Below are positions 7,845-17,213 of a DNA stretch of 64,000 bases, piece after piece. Source of the DNA: Streptomyces sp. NBC_00190 (GTDB lineage Bacteria > Actinomycetota > Actinomycetes > Streptomycetales > Streptomycetaceae). A program made the translations under genes and the position numbers. The notes beneath the pieces were generated by a model, which saw only the letters and a list, made by a program, of their open reading frames with translations, did not search any database and was not told where the DNA came from. Each line of letters begins with the position of its first letter. Position 1 is the stretch's first letter. Location: contig NZ_CP108131.1 of NCBI RefSeq assembly GCF_036203305.1, positions 2,914,001 through 2,978,000 of the forward strand, read 5' to 3'.

Positions 7845-10715
7845 GTGCACGTGCCCGACGTCTCCGTGGTCGTCATCGTCTACAACGACGCAGAGCGTCT
7901 GTCGACAGCAGTCCAGTCGGTTTTGGACCAGACCCTGCACGGGGTCGAAGTCGTGATCGTCGACGACTGCAGCAAGGACCGCTCGTACGCGGTCGCCCAG
8001 GAACTGGAGTCCGCGCACCCGGGGAGAGTGCGTGCCTTCCGGCTGCCCGAGAACAGCGGCGGCTGCGGCGCGCCCCGCAACCACGGCATCCAGCAGGCCA
8101 CCGGCAAGTACGTCATGTTCCTGGACAGCGACGACGTACTGGAGCGCAACGCCTGCCGGAACATGCTGGACGCCGCCGAGCGCACCGGCTCCGACCTGGT
8201 ATCGGGCATGTGCGTGCGCGTGCACCTCGACAACCGGTGGGGCAAGACCACCGAGTGGTACCCCTGGATCTACTCGCGCACGCGCACGCTGGAGTCGATC
8301 ACCGACTTCCCCGACCTGCTGGTCTACGACACCCTCTCCACGAACAAGTGCTACCGGCGCGAGTTCCTGCTGGAGCAGGGCCTGGAGTTCCCGGTCGGCA
8401 TCCACTACGAGGACCTGCTGTTCTCCGCCCAGGCGTACGTGGCCGCCCGCCGTATCACGCTGATCCCGAACCGCGTCTACTTCTGGAACGTGGTCGAGAA
8501 GTCCGCGGCGAAGTCGATCAGCAACCGGCGCCACGAGATCGCGAACTTCGTCCACCGGATGGAGATCCACCGGCGCGTCGACCAGCTGCTCGCGGCCAAG
8601 GGCCACACGGACATCAAGTCCGCGAAGGACGCCAAGTTCCTCAAGCACGACCTGGTCCTGCACCTGCGCGACCTGCCGCTGCTGAGCGACGAGTACCGCC
8701 AGGAGTTCGCCCGCCTCGCCAACGGCTACCTCGCGGGCATCGACCCGGCCGCGTACGAGAACGTCACCTACCTCCAGGCCATCTGCGCCTACCTGCTCGG
8801 CAAGGAGGACTGGGACAACCTGCTCCCGGCCGCCGACGCCATGACCAACAAGGGCCGGCTCTCCTCCTCCCTCGCGGAGCGCGACGGGCGCGTCTACTGG
8901 TGCGGGCAGCATCTCGACGACGCCGAGGCCCGCCGGATACTGGACGTCACCGAGCAGGGCTTCCACACCGCCCCGCTCGCCTCCCTCCAGCTGGGCAACC
9001 GCCTGACCTCGTACGAGGACGACGGGCGCGGCACCGTCACGCTGTCCGGCGCCGTCGTGAACCCGCTGGGCCGGATCCCGGCCGACGCGGAACTGAAGGC
9101 CTCGCTCGAATTCCGGGCCCGTCGGCAGATCGGCGTGCGCTCGTTCAGCTTCCCGGTGACGACCGTGCGCCACGCCGGTGACACGATCGAGTGGACCGGT
9201 ACCGCCGACGTCGGCAGCACCGTCCGCCCCCTCGGCATCATCGACGCCGTCTGGGACGTCCGGCTGAAGCTGACCGCAGGGAACGACCGGGTCACCACCC
9301 GGGTGTCGGTCGGCGGTGTCGACCTGGAGTCGGCGGCCCGCCTGCGCGTGCGGCCCCGGCTGACCCGGCTGGTCTCCGACCGCTTCGAGCCGGAGGTCAC
9401 CAAGAAGGGCAACCTCTCCTACGTCCTGACCGCCGAGAGCGCCGCCGCCGTCCGCACTCAGAGCCTGATCAACAACGCCATACAGGGCAGGACGGCGGGC
9501 GTGGTCAAGCGGGGCCTGCGCAAGGCCCTGCGGGTCCGCCGGAGCATGGGCTCCGGCGAGCAGAAGGTGAAGCTCTACCACGAGGTCTTCTCGAAGCTGC
9601 CGATCAAGAAGGGCACGGTCGTCTTCGAGAGCCACATGGGCAAGCAGTACAGCGACAGCCCGAAGGCGATCTACGAGGAGCTGGTCCGCCAGGGCGCCCC
9701 GTTCGAGGCGATCTGGTCGTACGCAGGTGCCAAGCCCACCGGCTTCCCCAAGGAGGCCACCCTGGTGCGGCGCTGGAGCTGGCCGTACCTGCGCGCCCTG
9801 GCCCAGGCCGAGTACTGGGTCGACAACCAGGGCTTTCCGCTGGCCCTCGCCAAGCGCCCGGGAACCACGTACATCCAGACCTGGCACGGCTCCGCGCTCA
9901 AGCGCATGGGCTTCCACGAGCCCCGCACCAAGGCGCAGGGCCGCGCGGGCCAGAAGCGCTTCCAGGCGGCCGTCGACCGCTTCGACCACTTCCTGATCCG
10001 GTCCGAGCACGACACCCGCACCCTCGCCAAGGGCTTCCGGCTGCGCGACGAGGTGCTGCTGCGCACCGGCTACCCGCGCAACGACGCCCTCGTCGAGGCG
10101 CAGCGCGCCGAGGCGGACAGCGGTGAGCGGGTACGCGGCCCCCTGGCGGCCGAACTCGGCATCGACCCGGACAAGAAGGTGCTGCTGTACGCGCCGACCT
10201 TCCGGGCCGGCGCGGACGGCGCGGTCGAGGGGTTCAGCTTCCCGTTCGACGTGGAGGAGTTCGCCGACCGGCTCGGCGACCGCTTCACGCTGCTGGTGCG
10301 GACCCACTACCTCAACAGCGTCTCGCTGCCGCCGTCGGTCGCGGGCCGGGTCATCGACGTGTCCCGGCACCACGACATCACCCCGCTGCTGGCCCTCGCC
10401 GACGGACTGATCACCGACTACTCGTCCGTGATGTTCGACTACGCGGTCCTGGACCGGCCGATGGTGTTCTTCGCGTACGACTACGAGAAGTACGCCAACG
10501 ACATCCGCGGTACGTACTTCGACCTGAAGGAGAAGGCCCCGGGCCCGGTGGTGGCGACGGCGGACGAACTCCTGCAGGCCCTCGCCGCCTTCGAGGAGGC
10601 GGACGCCAAGTACGCGGAGGCGCGGCAGCGCTTCCTCACCGAATTCGGCGAGTACGACCGCGGGGACGCCGCCCGCCAGATCGTCGAGAAGTTCTTCACC
10701 AGGAGCGGCAAGTGA
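7845..10715 (+). CDS. Fused GT2 glycosyltransferase - CDP-glycerol glycerophosphotransferase (TagF-like)
   Basis: This 956-residue, two-enzyme protein begins with a GT2 domain in residues 1-about 330 (VSVVVIVYNDAERL, IVDDCSKDRSY, FLDSDDVLERN). A linker with a beta-rich region follows to about 560. The C-terminal part has the poly(glycerol-phosphate) transferase features FESHMGKQYSDSPKAIYEEL, TWHGSALKRMGF and TDYSSVMFDYAVLDRP. The protein probably builds a teichoic-acid-like polymer at the membrane face and may add sugar or linkage residues. The GTG at 7845 follows GAAGGGA by 5 nt. The stop overlaps the GTG of the following GT4 gene by 4 bp. The substrate is inferred from the family. Confidence 0.88.
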   Translation: MHVPDVSVVVIVYNDAERLSTAVQSVLDQTLHGVEVVIVDDCSKDRSYAVAQELESAHPGRVRAFRLPENSGGCGAPRNHGIQQATGKYVMFLDSDDVLERNACRNMLDAAERTGSDLVSGMCVRVHLDNRWGKTTEWYPWIYSRTRTLESITDFPDLLVYDTLSTNKCYRREFLLEQGLEFPVGIHYEDLLFSAQAYVAARRITLIPNRVYFWNVVEKSAAKSISNRRHEIANFVHRMEIHRRVDQLLAAKGHTDIKSAKDAKFLKHDLVLHLRDLPLLSDEYRQEFARLANGYLAGIDPAAYENVTYLQAICAYLLGKEDWDNLLPAADAMTNKGRLSSSLAERDGRVYWCGQHLDDAEARRILDVTEQGFHTAPLASLQLGNRLTSYEDDGRGTVTLSGAVVNPLGRIPADAELKASLEFRARRQIGVRSFSFPVTTVRHAGDTIEWTGTADVGSTVRPLGIIDAVWDVRLKLTAGNDRVTTRVSVGGVDLESAARLRVRPRLTRLVSDRFEPEVTKKGNLSYVLTAESAAAVRTQSLINNAIQGRTAGVVKRGLRKALRVRRSMGSGEQKVKLYHEVFSKLPIKKGTVVFESHMGKQYSDSPKAIYEELVRQGAPFEAIWSYAGAKPTGFPKEATLVRRWSWPYLRALAQAEYWVDNQGFPLALAKRPGTTYIQTWHGSALKRMGFHEPRTKAQGRAGQKRFQAAVDRFDHFLIRSEHDTRTLAKGFRLRDEVLLRTGYPRNDALVEAQRAEADSGERVRGPLAAELGIDPDKKVLLYAPTFRAGADGAVEGFSFPFDVEEFADRLGDRFTLLVRTHYLNSVSLPPSVAGRVIDVSRHHDITPLLALADGLITDYSSVMFDYAVLDRPMVFFAYDYEKYANDIRGTYFDLKEKAPGPVVATADELLQALAAFEEADAKYAEARQRFLTEFGEYDRGDAARQIVEKFFTRSGK

Positions 10716-11884
10716 GCCAGCAGACCGCCACCCCGGGCGGCCGTGACATCTTCCTCGTCTCCAACAACGTCGACGAGCTCGGCGGCGTGACCACCTGGTC
10801 GCACCAGATGGCCCGGCTGTTCACCGAGCGCGGGCACCGGGTGCACATCGTCGGCATCGCCCCGGTCGCCGAGGAGGTCCGGCAGAAGCTCCCGCAGGAC
10901 CTGCCATACGAGATGACCACGCTGTACGACGCCCACCCGCCGGCCGCGCGCCGGCTGCACGGGATCAAGGGCCGGCTGAACGCGCCCGAGCGGCGCCGCC
11001 AGGCGGCCCGGCGGGCGGGCATGCGGGCCAAGGCGGAGCGGCTGAGCGAGCTGCTGCGCGCCGCGCGCCCGGGCGGTGTCGTGATCGTCACCCAGGTCTG
11101 GGCGATGGAGTGGGTGGCGCTCGCCGACACCAAGGGACTCAGCGTCATCGGCATGAGCCACGAGTCCTTCCAGGCCAGCCAGAAGTCCACCCGCGGTGAG
11201 CGGGTCCGCCGCCACTACCCCGAGGTCGACCGGCTGCTGGTGCTGACGGCCGAGGACGCGGACCTGTGGATCCGGGCGGGCATGGAGAACGTCGGGAGCA
11301 TGCCGAACCCGCTGCCCTTCATGCCGGACTCCCCCGCCCCGCGCACGGAGAAGGTCGTCGCGAGCGTCGGCCGCCTCGCCTTCGAGAAGGGCGTGGACCT
11401 GCTGCTCGACGCGTGGGCCGACGCCGCCCCGCACCACCCCGATTGGGTACTGCGGATCTACGGGGCGGGCCTGGAGGAGCCGACGCTGCGGGCGCACTGC
11501 ACCTCGCTGGGGCTGGACGACTCCGTGGAGTGGATGGGCAGCACCGACGACGTGCTGGGCGCGCTGCGCGGGGCCTCGGTCTTCGCTCAGGCCTCGCGGG
11601 CCGAGGGCTTCCCGATCACGCTGCTGGAGGCGATGGCGGCGGGCGTGCCGGTGGCCGCCTTCGACTGCGCGCCGGGCGTACGGGAGATCGTCGAGCACGG
11701 TGAGGACGGGCTGCTGGCCCGGCTCGGCAACACGATGGAGCTGGCCGGGCACCTGGACGCGCTGATGTCGGACCGCGAGCTGCGCGACCGGCTCGGCGAC
11801 ACCGCCTTCCAGTCGGTCAAGCGGTACTCCAGCGCCGAGATCACCGACCGGTGGGAAGTCCTGTTCTCCTTCCTGGAGCGCTGA
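10712..11884 (+). CDS. GT4 family glycosyltransferase
   Basis: This 390-residue, two-Rossmann-domain (GT-B) enzyme has an N-terminal acceptor domain with VDELGGVTTWSHQMARLF. The C-terminal donor domain carries GRLAFEKGVDLLLDAW and the EX7E-type motif in ASRAEGFPITLLEAMAAGVP. It has no membrane helix. It is translationally coupled (4-bp overlap) to the TagF fusion gene, so it probably acts on the same surface polymer. The gene is followed by a very long bidirectional hairpin and the convergent galE. Confidence 0.9.
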   Translation: MSQQTATPGGRDIFLVSNNVDELGGVTTWSHQMARLFTERGHRVHIVGIAPVAEEVRQKLPQDLPYEMTTLYDAHPPAARRLHGIKGRLNAPERRRQAARRAGMRAKAERLSELLRAARPGGVVIVTQVWAMEWVALADTKGLSVIGMSHESFQASQKSTRGERVRRHYPEVDRLLVLTAEDADLWIRAGMENVGSMPNPLPFMPDSPAPRTEKVVASVGRLAFEKGVDLLLDAWADAAPHHPDWVLRIYGAGLEEPTLRAHCTSLGLDDSVEWMGSTDDVLGALRGASVFAQASRAEGFPITLLEAMAAGVPVAAFDCAPGVREIVEHGEDGLLARLGNTMELAGHLDALMSDRELRDRLGDTAFQSVKRYSSAEITDRWEVLFSFLER

Positions 11885-11892
11885 ACACCCCA

Positions 11893-11953
11893 CGGCACAC
11901 GACGAAGCCGCCCGCCCCGGACACCTCCGGGCGGGCGGCTTCGTCGTGTGCCG
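11893..11953. terminator. Long bidirectional hairpin terminator between GT4 gene and galE
   Basis: A perfect 25-bp stem (arms 11893-11917 and 11929-11953) encloses an 11-nt loop. It lies between two convergent genes, 8 nt after the GT4 stop and 7 nt beyond the galE stop, so it can end transcription from both sides. Confidence 0.92.
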
Positions 11954-11960
11954 CCCACGA

Positions 11961-12974
11961 TCAGGGCTTGTGAACGTCCTTGTGCGCGATCTTGTGAGCA
12001 GCCTTGTTGGCTTCCCAGCCGGCCCACGCGGAGGTGACCATCTCTCGGACGTCGTGCCGGGCCTTCCAGCCCAGCTCGGCGGTGATCTTGTCGGCCGAGG
12101 CCACGACCTTCGCCGGGTCGCCTGCGCGGCGCGGGACGATCACCGGCGGGATGTCGTGCCCGGTGTGGGTGTTCAGGAGCTCGACCATCTCGGCGACCGA
12201 GACGCCTTCGCCGCGCCCGATGTTGACGGTGAGGTCCTTGTAGTCCCCGGCAGCCGCCCACTCGGCGAGCTTGCGGGCCGCCGCCACGTGGGCCTCCGCG
12301 AGGTCCTCGACGTGGATGTAGTCGCGGATGCAGGTGCCGTCCGGGGTCGGGTAGTCGTTGCCGAAGATCTTGGCGCCCTGGCCCGCGTCGTAGCGCTCGA
12401 AGACCATCGGGACCAGGTTGAAGACGCCGGTGTCGGCGAGCTCGGGGGTCGCGGCACCCGCCACGTTGAAGTAGCGCAGGCAGGCGGTGGCGATGCCGTG
12501 CGCCTTGCCGGCGGCGCGGATCAGCCACTCGCCGGCCAGCTTGGTCTCGCCGTACGGGCTCAGCGGCGCGCACCGGGTGTCCTCGGTGACCAGGTCCACG
12601 TCGGGCATGCCGTAGACGGAGGCGGAGGAGGAGAAGAGGACGTTGCGGATGCCCGCTTCGGCCACGGCCTGGAGCAGGACCGTCAGGCCCTGCACGTTCT
12701 CGTGGTAGTAGTACAGCGGCTTCTCGACGGACTCGCCGACCTGCTTCTTGCCCGCGAGGTGCACCACGCCGGTGATCTTGTGCTCGCGGAAGGTCTTCTC
12801 CAGGATCAGCCGGTCCAGGACCGAGCCGACCACCAGCGGTACGCCCTCGGGGACGCGATCCTCGTTGCCCGTGGAGAGGTCGTCGAGGACGACCACCTTC
12901 TCCCCCGCGAGCAGCATCGCCCGGACGACGTGCGCGCCGATGTATCCGGCGCCACCGGTGATCAGAAACGTCAT
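11961..12974 (-). CDS. galE: UDP-glucose 4-epimerase
   Basis: This 337-residue short-chain dehydrogenase-type epimerase interconverts UDP-glucose and UDP-galactose, which would supply UDP-Gal to the neighbouring glycosyltransferases. The NAD-binding GGAGYIGAH is at residues 7-15. The catalytic SSSASVYG serine region and the YGETKLAGE Tyr/Lys pair are present. The ATG at 12974 is preceded by GGGAGATACAC. The last 15 residues are Lys/His/Ala-rich (AAHKIAHKDVHKP), longer than in many GalE proteins. The gene converges on the GT4 gene and lies downstream of a second GT2 gene on the same strand. Confidence 0.93.
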   Translation of the reverse strand: MTFLITGGAGYIGAHVVRAMLLAGEKVVVLDDLSTGNEDRVPEGVPLVVGSVLDRLILEKTFREHKITGVVHLAGKKQVGESVEKPLYYYHENVQGLTVLLQAVAEAGIRNVLFSSSASVYGMPDVDLVTEDTRCAPLSPYGETKLAGEWLIRAAGKAHGIATACLRYFNVAGAATPELADTGVFNLVPMVFERYDAGQGAKIFGNDYPTPDGTCIRDYIHVEDLAEAHVAAARKLAEWAAAGDYKDLTVNIGRGEGVSVAEMVELLNTHTGHDIPPVIVPRRAGDPAKVVASADKITAELGWKARHDVREMVTSAWAGWEANKAAHKIAHKDVHKP

Positions 12975-13020
12975 GTGTATCTCCCTGGTCCTGTCCGATT
13001 TCGGTGTGAAAAGAGGGCCT

Positions 13021-14637
13021 TCAGCCCGTCCCGCGGCCTGCCCGAGCCCGGTGGAGGCGGTTGCGTACGAGGTAGAGCGCGCCCTCGGCGCCGGGCGCCA
13101 GGCGCAGCGCGAGGGCGCCGGCCCCCGTGCGGTACGGCTGCGCCAGCAGCACACCGTACCGGCTGCTGGGCAACGCCCGGCGGCGGAGCAGCCGGCCCCG
13201 GGGGCGCAGGGAGGTGAACGCGGAGGTGCCGTCGGCGCACTGCACGCCCACCGCGACGTTCCACGCCTGCATCCGGCGCAGCCCCTGCCGACGGCCCGTG
13301 ACGGCCAGGTCGGCGAGGCGGAAGGGCAGCAGCGCGACCCACCCGCCCTTCTGGTCGGGGCGCAGTTCCACCGGCTGGGCCAGGACCGGGTCGCCGCCGG
13401 CCCGGGGCAGGAAGCGCAGCTGCGCGGTGAGCGGACCGGCCTCGGCGAGGCGCCCGTACAGGTCGTGCACGTGGATCCGGACGGCGCCCCGGCCGGCCGG
13501 CTCGGCGTCGACGGTGACGGGCAGTTCGGCCGTCGGCAGCGTGGCCAGGCCGTCGAGCTCGACCGGGAGCGCCTCGCTCCACACCGGCGTCCCGTCGGCG
13601 GCGGCCGCGTACGGGGGCAGCAGGCGCGGCGGCTCCGCGGCCAGCCGGGTGAGCCGCTCGATGTCGGCGGGCGGGGTCGCGGTGGCACGCAGCAACGCGA
13701 CGATCCAGCGGGCGTGGGCCGCGGCGGACGCGATGTCGGCCTCGGCGAAGGTGTCGACGTACTCGCGGGTCAGCGTCCACCATGCGGCCTGGTACTCGGG
13801 GTCCCTGCCGAGCTCGCGCAGGTACATGCGCAGGTCGTACTCCAGGAACTTCACCTGGCAGGCGCTGCCCAGCACCGGGGAGGCGGCGGCGAGGGTCCTG
13901 GAGGCCGTGCGGTGGGCCTCGATGCGGGAGCGCCAGTTCGAGACGTCCTTGCGGTCCAGGGAGATCGACACCTGGGCCGCGCTGCGGCGCACGTGCCAGA
14001 CGTAGACGAGGTCACCGATGACGGCGATCCGCGGGGCGGCGGCCAGGACCCGGGCGGTGAAGGCGAAGTCCTCGTAGACGAACCGGCCGTCAGGGAAGCG
14101 CAGGCCGTGCTTCTCCAGGAAGGCTCGGTCGTACAGCTTGTTGACGCAGAGGGTGTCCCGGACCAGCTCCGGGTGGTCCGCCGGCCGCTCGATGACGTCG
14201 CCGGGGGTGTAGAGCCCCGGCATCCACGGCACGTCGTGGTGCTGGGGCAGCTCGCGCCGCACGGCGGCGCCGACGGTGACCTGGGCGCGGTGCTCCTCCG
14301 CAGCGCGCACCAGGGCCTCGGCCGCGCTCGTCGGCAGGATGTCGTCGCTGTCGAGGAAGAGGACGTACGGGGCGGTCGCCACGGCGATCCCGTCGTTGCG
14401 CGGGGTGCCGCACCCTCCGCTGTTCTCCGTGCGGTGCACGACCTTGAGGCGGGGGTGTACGGCTGCCAGCTCGTCCAGCACCCGCGCGGTGCCGTCGGAC
14501 GAGGCGTCGTTCACGGCGATGACCTCGGCGACCACCGGGCCCTGGGCGAGTGCCGAGGAGACGGCCTCGCCCACGAGCCCGGCGTCGTTGTACGCGATCA
14601 CCACGACGGAAACGGTGGGGAGGTTGGTGCTGTTCAC
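13021..14637 (-). CDS. GT2 glycosyltransferase, homologous to N-terminal half of the TagF fusion
   Basis: This 538-residue protein has an N-terminal GT-A domain with VSVVVIAYNDAGLV, NSGGCGTPRNDGIA and FLDSDDILPTS. These parallel the N-terminal domain of the 956-residue GT2-TagF fusion (NSGGCGAPRN, FLDSDDVLE). The remainder (about 330-538) is a beta-rich region like the linker of the fusion, but the TagF domain is absent. The GTG at 14637 gives MNSTNLPTVSVVV directly before the fold; a TTG at 14676 would add 13 residues. No strong ribosome site is seen. It probably glycosylates the same polymer; acceptor and donor are unknown. Confidence 0.85.
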   Translation of the reverse strand: MNSTNLPTVSVVVIAYNDAGLVGEAVSSALAQGPVVAEVIAVNDASSDGTARVLDELAAVHPRLKVVHRTENSGGCGTPRNDGIAVATAPYVLFLDSDDILPTSAAEALVRAAEEHRAQVTVGAAVRRELPQHHDVPWMPGLYTPGDVIERPADHPELVRDTLCVNKLYDRAFLEKHGLRFPDGRFVYEDFAFTARVLAAAPRIAVIGDLVYVWHVRRSAAQVSISLDRKDVSNWRSRIEAHRTASRTLAAASPVLGSACQVKFLEYDLRMYLRELGRDPEYQAAWWTLTREYVDTFAEADIASAAAHARWIVALLRATATPPADIERLTRLAAEPPRLLPPYAAAADGTPVWSEALPVELDGLATLPTAELPVTVDAEPAGRGAVRIHVHDLYGRLAEAGPLTAQLRFLPRAGGDPVLAQPVELRPDQKGGWVALLPFRLADLAVTGRRQGLRRMQAWNVAVGVQCADGTSAFTSLRPRGRLLRRRALPSSRYGVLLAQPYRTGAGALALRLAPGAEGALYLVRNRLHRARAGRGTG

Positions 14638-14707
14638 CCGAAGGATCCTAGGCGACCCGCGTAAGGACGCCTTCAATGCCGCCCGGGTGCCCTGCGGGGG
14701 AACGGGA

Positions 14708-16153
14708 CTAGAACGGCCGGAACTCGTCGTACTCCTGCTGCGCCGAGTCGCCGCGCTTGGCTTCCTTCTCCTTGCGGCGCTGCGTGGCCGGGCGCGGAGC
14801 CTCCATGCGGTGGTCCTCGCCGCGGCGGCCCAGCATCTCGGCGCCGGCCATCATGGTCGGCTCCCAGTCGAAGACGACCGCGTTCTCGTCGGAGCCGATG
14901 GCCACGCCGTCGCCGGCCCGGGCGCCGGCCTTCCTCAGCGCGTCCTCGACGCCGAGGCGGTTGAGGCGGTCGGCGAGGTAGCCGACGGCCTCGTCGTTGT
15001 TGAAGTCGGTCTGGCGGACCCAGCGCTCCGGCTTCTCACCGCGCACGTTGTAGACGTCCTCGGCCTCGTCGTAGGTGACCGTGAAGCCGGCGTCGTCCAC
15101 GGCCTTCGGGCGGATGACGATACGGGTCGCCTCCTCCTTCGGCTTGCGGGCACGGGCCTTGGCGATGCCCTCGGCGAGGAAGTAGGAGAGCTCCTTCAGC
15201 CCGGTACGGGCGACCGCGGAGACCTCGAAGACCTTGTAGCCGCGGGCCTCCAGGTCCGGGCGGACCATGTCGGCGAGCTCCTGGCCGTCCGGGATGTCGA
15301 CCTTGTTCAGGACGACGAGGCGCGGGCGCTTCTCCAGGCCGCCGCCGTAGAGCTTGAGCTCCTCCTCGATGACGTCGAGGTCGGCGATGGGGTCGCGGTC
15401 GGACTCCAGCGTGGCGGTGTCCAGGACGTGCACGAGGACCGAGCAGCGCTCGACGTGGCGCAGGAACTCCAGACCCAGGCCGCGGCCCTGGCTGGCGCCG
15501 GGGATCAGGCCCGGGACGTCGGCGATCGTGTAGACGGTCGAGCCGGCCGTGACGACGCCCAGGTTCGGGACGAGGGTGGTGAAGGGGTAGTCCGCGATCT
15601 TCGGCTTGGCGGAGGAGAGCACCGAGATCAGCGAGGACTTGCCGGCGCTCGGGAAGCCGACGAGCGCCACGTCGGCGACGGTCTTGAGCTCCAGGACGAT
15701 GTCGCCGGTGGTGCCGGGGACGCCGAGGAGCGCGAAGCCGGGGGCCTTGCGGCGGGCGGAGGAGAGCGCGGCGTTGCCGAGGCCGCCGCGGCCGCCCTCG
15801 GCGGCGACGTAGGTGGTGCCCTGGCCGACGAGGTCGGCGAGGACGTTGCCCTCCTTGTCGAGGACGACGGTGCCGTCCGGCACGGGCAGGACCAGGTCCT
15901 GGCCGTCCTTGCCGGAGCGGTTGCCGCCCTCGCCGGGCTTGCCGTTGGTGGCCTTGCGGTGGGGGCTGTGGTGGTAGTCCAGCAGGGTGGTGATCGCCTG
16001 CTCCACCACCAGGATGACGTCGCCGCCACGGCCGCCGTTGCCGCCGTCGGGGCCGCCGAGCGGCTTGAACTTCTCCCGGTGAACGGAGGCGCAGCCGTGG
16101 CCTCCGTTACCCGCGGCGACATGCAGCTCGACGCGGTCCACGAAGGTGGTCAT
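14708..16153 (-). CDS. obgE: Obg family GTPase
   Basis: This 481-residue, ribosome-associated GTPase has an Obg glycine-rich fold in residues 1-155 ([28 protein letters not shown]), a G domain with P-loop GFPSAGKSS and NKVD, switch DVPGLIPGA, and the C-terminal OCT domain (about 350-430). A charged tail ends EYDEFRPF. In Streptomyces, Obg affects 50S assembly and the onset of aerial growth. GGAGGAACAACC precedes the ATG. It follows rplU and rpmA on the same strand, the standard arrangement, with an intervening hairpin. Confidence 0.96.
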   Translation of the reverse strand: MTTFVDRVELHVAAGNGGHGCASVHREKFKPLGGPDGGNGGRGGDVILVVEQAITTLLDYHHSPHRKATNGKPGEGGNRSGKDGQDLVLPVPDGTVVLDKEGNVLADLVGQGTTYVAAEGGRGGLGNAALSSARRKAPGFALLGVPGTTGDIVLELKTVADVALVGFPSAGKSSLISVLSSAKPKIADYPFTTLVPNLGVVTAGSTVYTIADVPGLIPGASQGRGLGLEFLRHVERCSVLVHVLDTATLESDRDPIADLDVIEEELKLYGGGLEKRPRLVVLNKVDIPDGQELADMVRPDLEARGYKVFEVSAVARTGLKELSYFLAEGIAKARARKPKEEATRIVIRPKAVDDAGFTVTYDEAEDVYNVRGEKPERWVRQTDFNNDEAVGYLADRLNRLGVEDALRKAGARAGDGVAIGSDENAVVFDWEPTMMAGAEMLGRRGEDHRMEAPRPATQRRKEKEAKRGDSAQQEYDEFRPF

Positions 16154-16230
16154 GGTTGTTCCTCCAGTTACATGCGGGAATGTCCCGGGCAGGCCTTGCT
16201 GCCCATTAAACGTCTGTACGTACCAACACG

Positions 16231-16287
16231 CCGAGGGCGGACCTCTCTTCCCGGCTTGCGCCGGAAAGAGCTGAGATCCGCCCTCGG
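16231..16287 (-). terminator. Hairpin between rpmA and obgE
   Basis: Outer arms CCGAGGGCGGA (16231-16241) and TCCGCCCTCGG (16277-16287) pair perfectly. The inside also pairs partly (CCGGC with GCCGG). It lies after the rpmA stop and before obgE, so it probably terminates part of the ribosomal protein transcripts and attenuates obgE. Confidence 0.7.
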
Positions 16288-16320
16288 GAAGTTACGAACG
16301 CTTGATCAGCAGAAGCTGGA

Positions 16321-16575
16321 TCAGGCGGCCGGAACGATGTTGACGACCTTGCGGCCACGGTGCGTGCCGAACTCGACGGCACCGGCCTGCAGCGCGAACA
16401 GCGTGTCGTCGCCACCGCGACCGACACCCGAACCCGGGTGGAAGTGGGTGCCGCGCTGGCGGACGAGGATCTCACCAGCGGAGACGACCTGACCGCCGAA
16501 GCGCTTCACGCCGAGCCGCTGGGCATTGGAGTCGCGCCCGTTCCGGGTGGACGATGCGCCCTTCTTGTGTGCCAT
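16321..16575 (-). CDS. rpmA: 50S ribosomal protein L27
   Basis: This 84-residue bL27 begins [16 protein letters not shown] and contains the conserved [21 protein letters not shown] region. The N-terminal tail reaches the peptidyl transferase centre. No Firmicutes-type N-terminal extension is present. It is 13 bp downstream of rplU on the same strand. Confidence 0.98.
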   Translation of the reverse strand: MAHKKGASSTRNGRDSNAQRLGVKRFGGQVVSAGEILVRQRGTHFHPGSGVGRGGDDTLFALQAGAVEFGTHRGRKVVNIVPAA

Positions 16576-16588
16576 GTCTCAGTCCCTC

Positions 16589-16909
16589 TTACTTCGCAGC
16601 CGCGGGGATACCGGTGACCTTGATCGCCGTGTACTGCTGGCGGTGACCCTGGCGACGGCGGTAGCCGGTCTTGTTCTTGTAGCGCAGGATGTCGATCTTG
16701 GCGCCCTTGTGGTGGTCCACGATCTCGGCCGTGACCTTGATGCCGGCCAGGACCCACGGGTCGCTGGTCACGGCGTCGCCGTCGACAACGAGCAGGGTCG
16801 AGAGCTCGACCGTGTCGCCAACCTTGGCAGTGGAAATCTTGTCAACCTCAACGATGTCGCCGACAGCAACCTTGTGCTGGCGGCCACCGCTGCGCACGAT
16901 GGCGTACAC
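16589..16909 (-). CDS. rplU: 50S ribosomal protein L21
   Basis: This 106-residue bL21 starts with GTG ([18 protein letters not shown]) and has the C-terminal signature [21 protein letters not shown]. The gene heads the rplU-rpmA(-obgE) unit. A leader of about 190 nt lies between the candidate promoter at 17109-17137 and the start codon. Confidence 0.98.
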   Translation of the reverse strand: MYAIVRSGGRQHKVAVGDIVEVDKISTAKVGDTVELSTLLVVDGDAVTSDPWVLAGIKVTAEIVDHHKGAKIDILRYKNKTGYRRRQGHRQQYTAIKVTGIPAAAK

Positions 16910-17100
16910 GCGGATCTCTCTCTCACTCGGGGCGGATGCTCCTGAAGCCAGCCGCTCAGGAGGACTCCGTCTTCCGACGGGCCCACGCTGATCCGGAATG
17001 GACGAGCGGCCTCTCCCATGCCGACGCTTGCGCGTACGAAGCGGGAGGAAGGTGCTCAGGAGCGCGGCGCGCGCTGAACGCTAATCGTTCAAAACACGCC
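16910..17100 (-). promoter_or_regulatory. Structured 5' leader of rplU (candidate autoregulatory r-protein leader)
   Basis: The stretch is long for a Streptomyces mRNA leader and folds locally: a 7-bp stem at 16939-16962 (arms CTCCTGA and TCAGGAG) and a 5-bp stem with a 4-nt loop at 16967-16980 (CCGTC, GACGG). A second TCAGGAG copy near 17055 could compete for pairing. L21 operons in other phyla have leader regulation; that it happens here is inference. Confidence 0.45.
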
Positions 17101-17108
17101 GACGGTCT

Positions 17109-17137
17109 AGGTTACGGGGCCGGTCCCAAGGGGTCAA
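17109..17137 (-). promoter_or_regulatory. Candidate vegetative promoter of rplU-rpmA
   Basis: Read on the minus strand, TTGACC (17132-17137) and TAACCT (17109-17114) are separated by exactly 17 nt. This fits a HrdB-type promoter well. It lies downstream of the rne terminator hairpin, about 200 nt from the rplU start. Confidence 0.65.
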
Positions 17138-17153
17138 ACCGGCACCCGCACGG

Positions 17154-17185
17154 CCGTGGGCCCCGCCTCGCGGCGGGGCCCACGG
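17154..17185 (-). terminator. Terminator downstream of rne
   Basis: A perfect 14-bp stem (17154-17167 with 17172-17185) closes a TCGC tetraloop. It starts 28 bp past the rne stop and precedes the rplU promoter. Confidence 0.9.
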
Positions 17186-17213
17186 TCATGCTGCTCTTCT
17201 TCGGACGCGTCGA

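Noticed and set aside
6250..14637. Secondary-metabolite gene cluster
   Set aside because: Only glycosyltransferases, a flippase and galE are present; no polyketide, peptide or terpene synthase. A surface polymer locus fits better.
14638..14676. Upstream TTG start for the GT2 gene
   Set aside because: The added 13 residues are Arg-rich and precede the fold; the GTG at 14637 starts right before the conserved GT-A strand.
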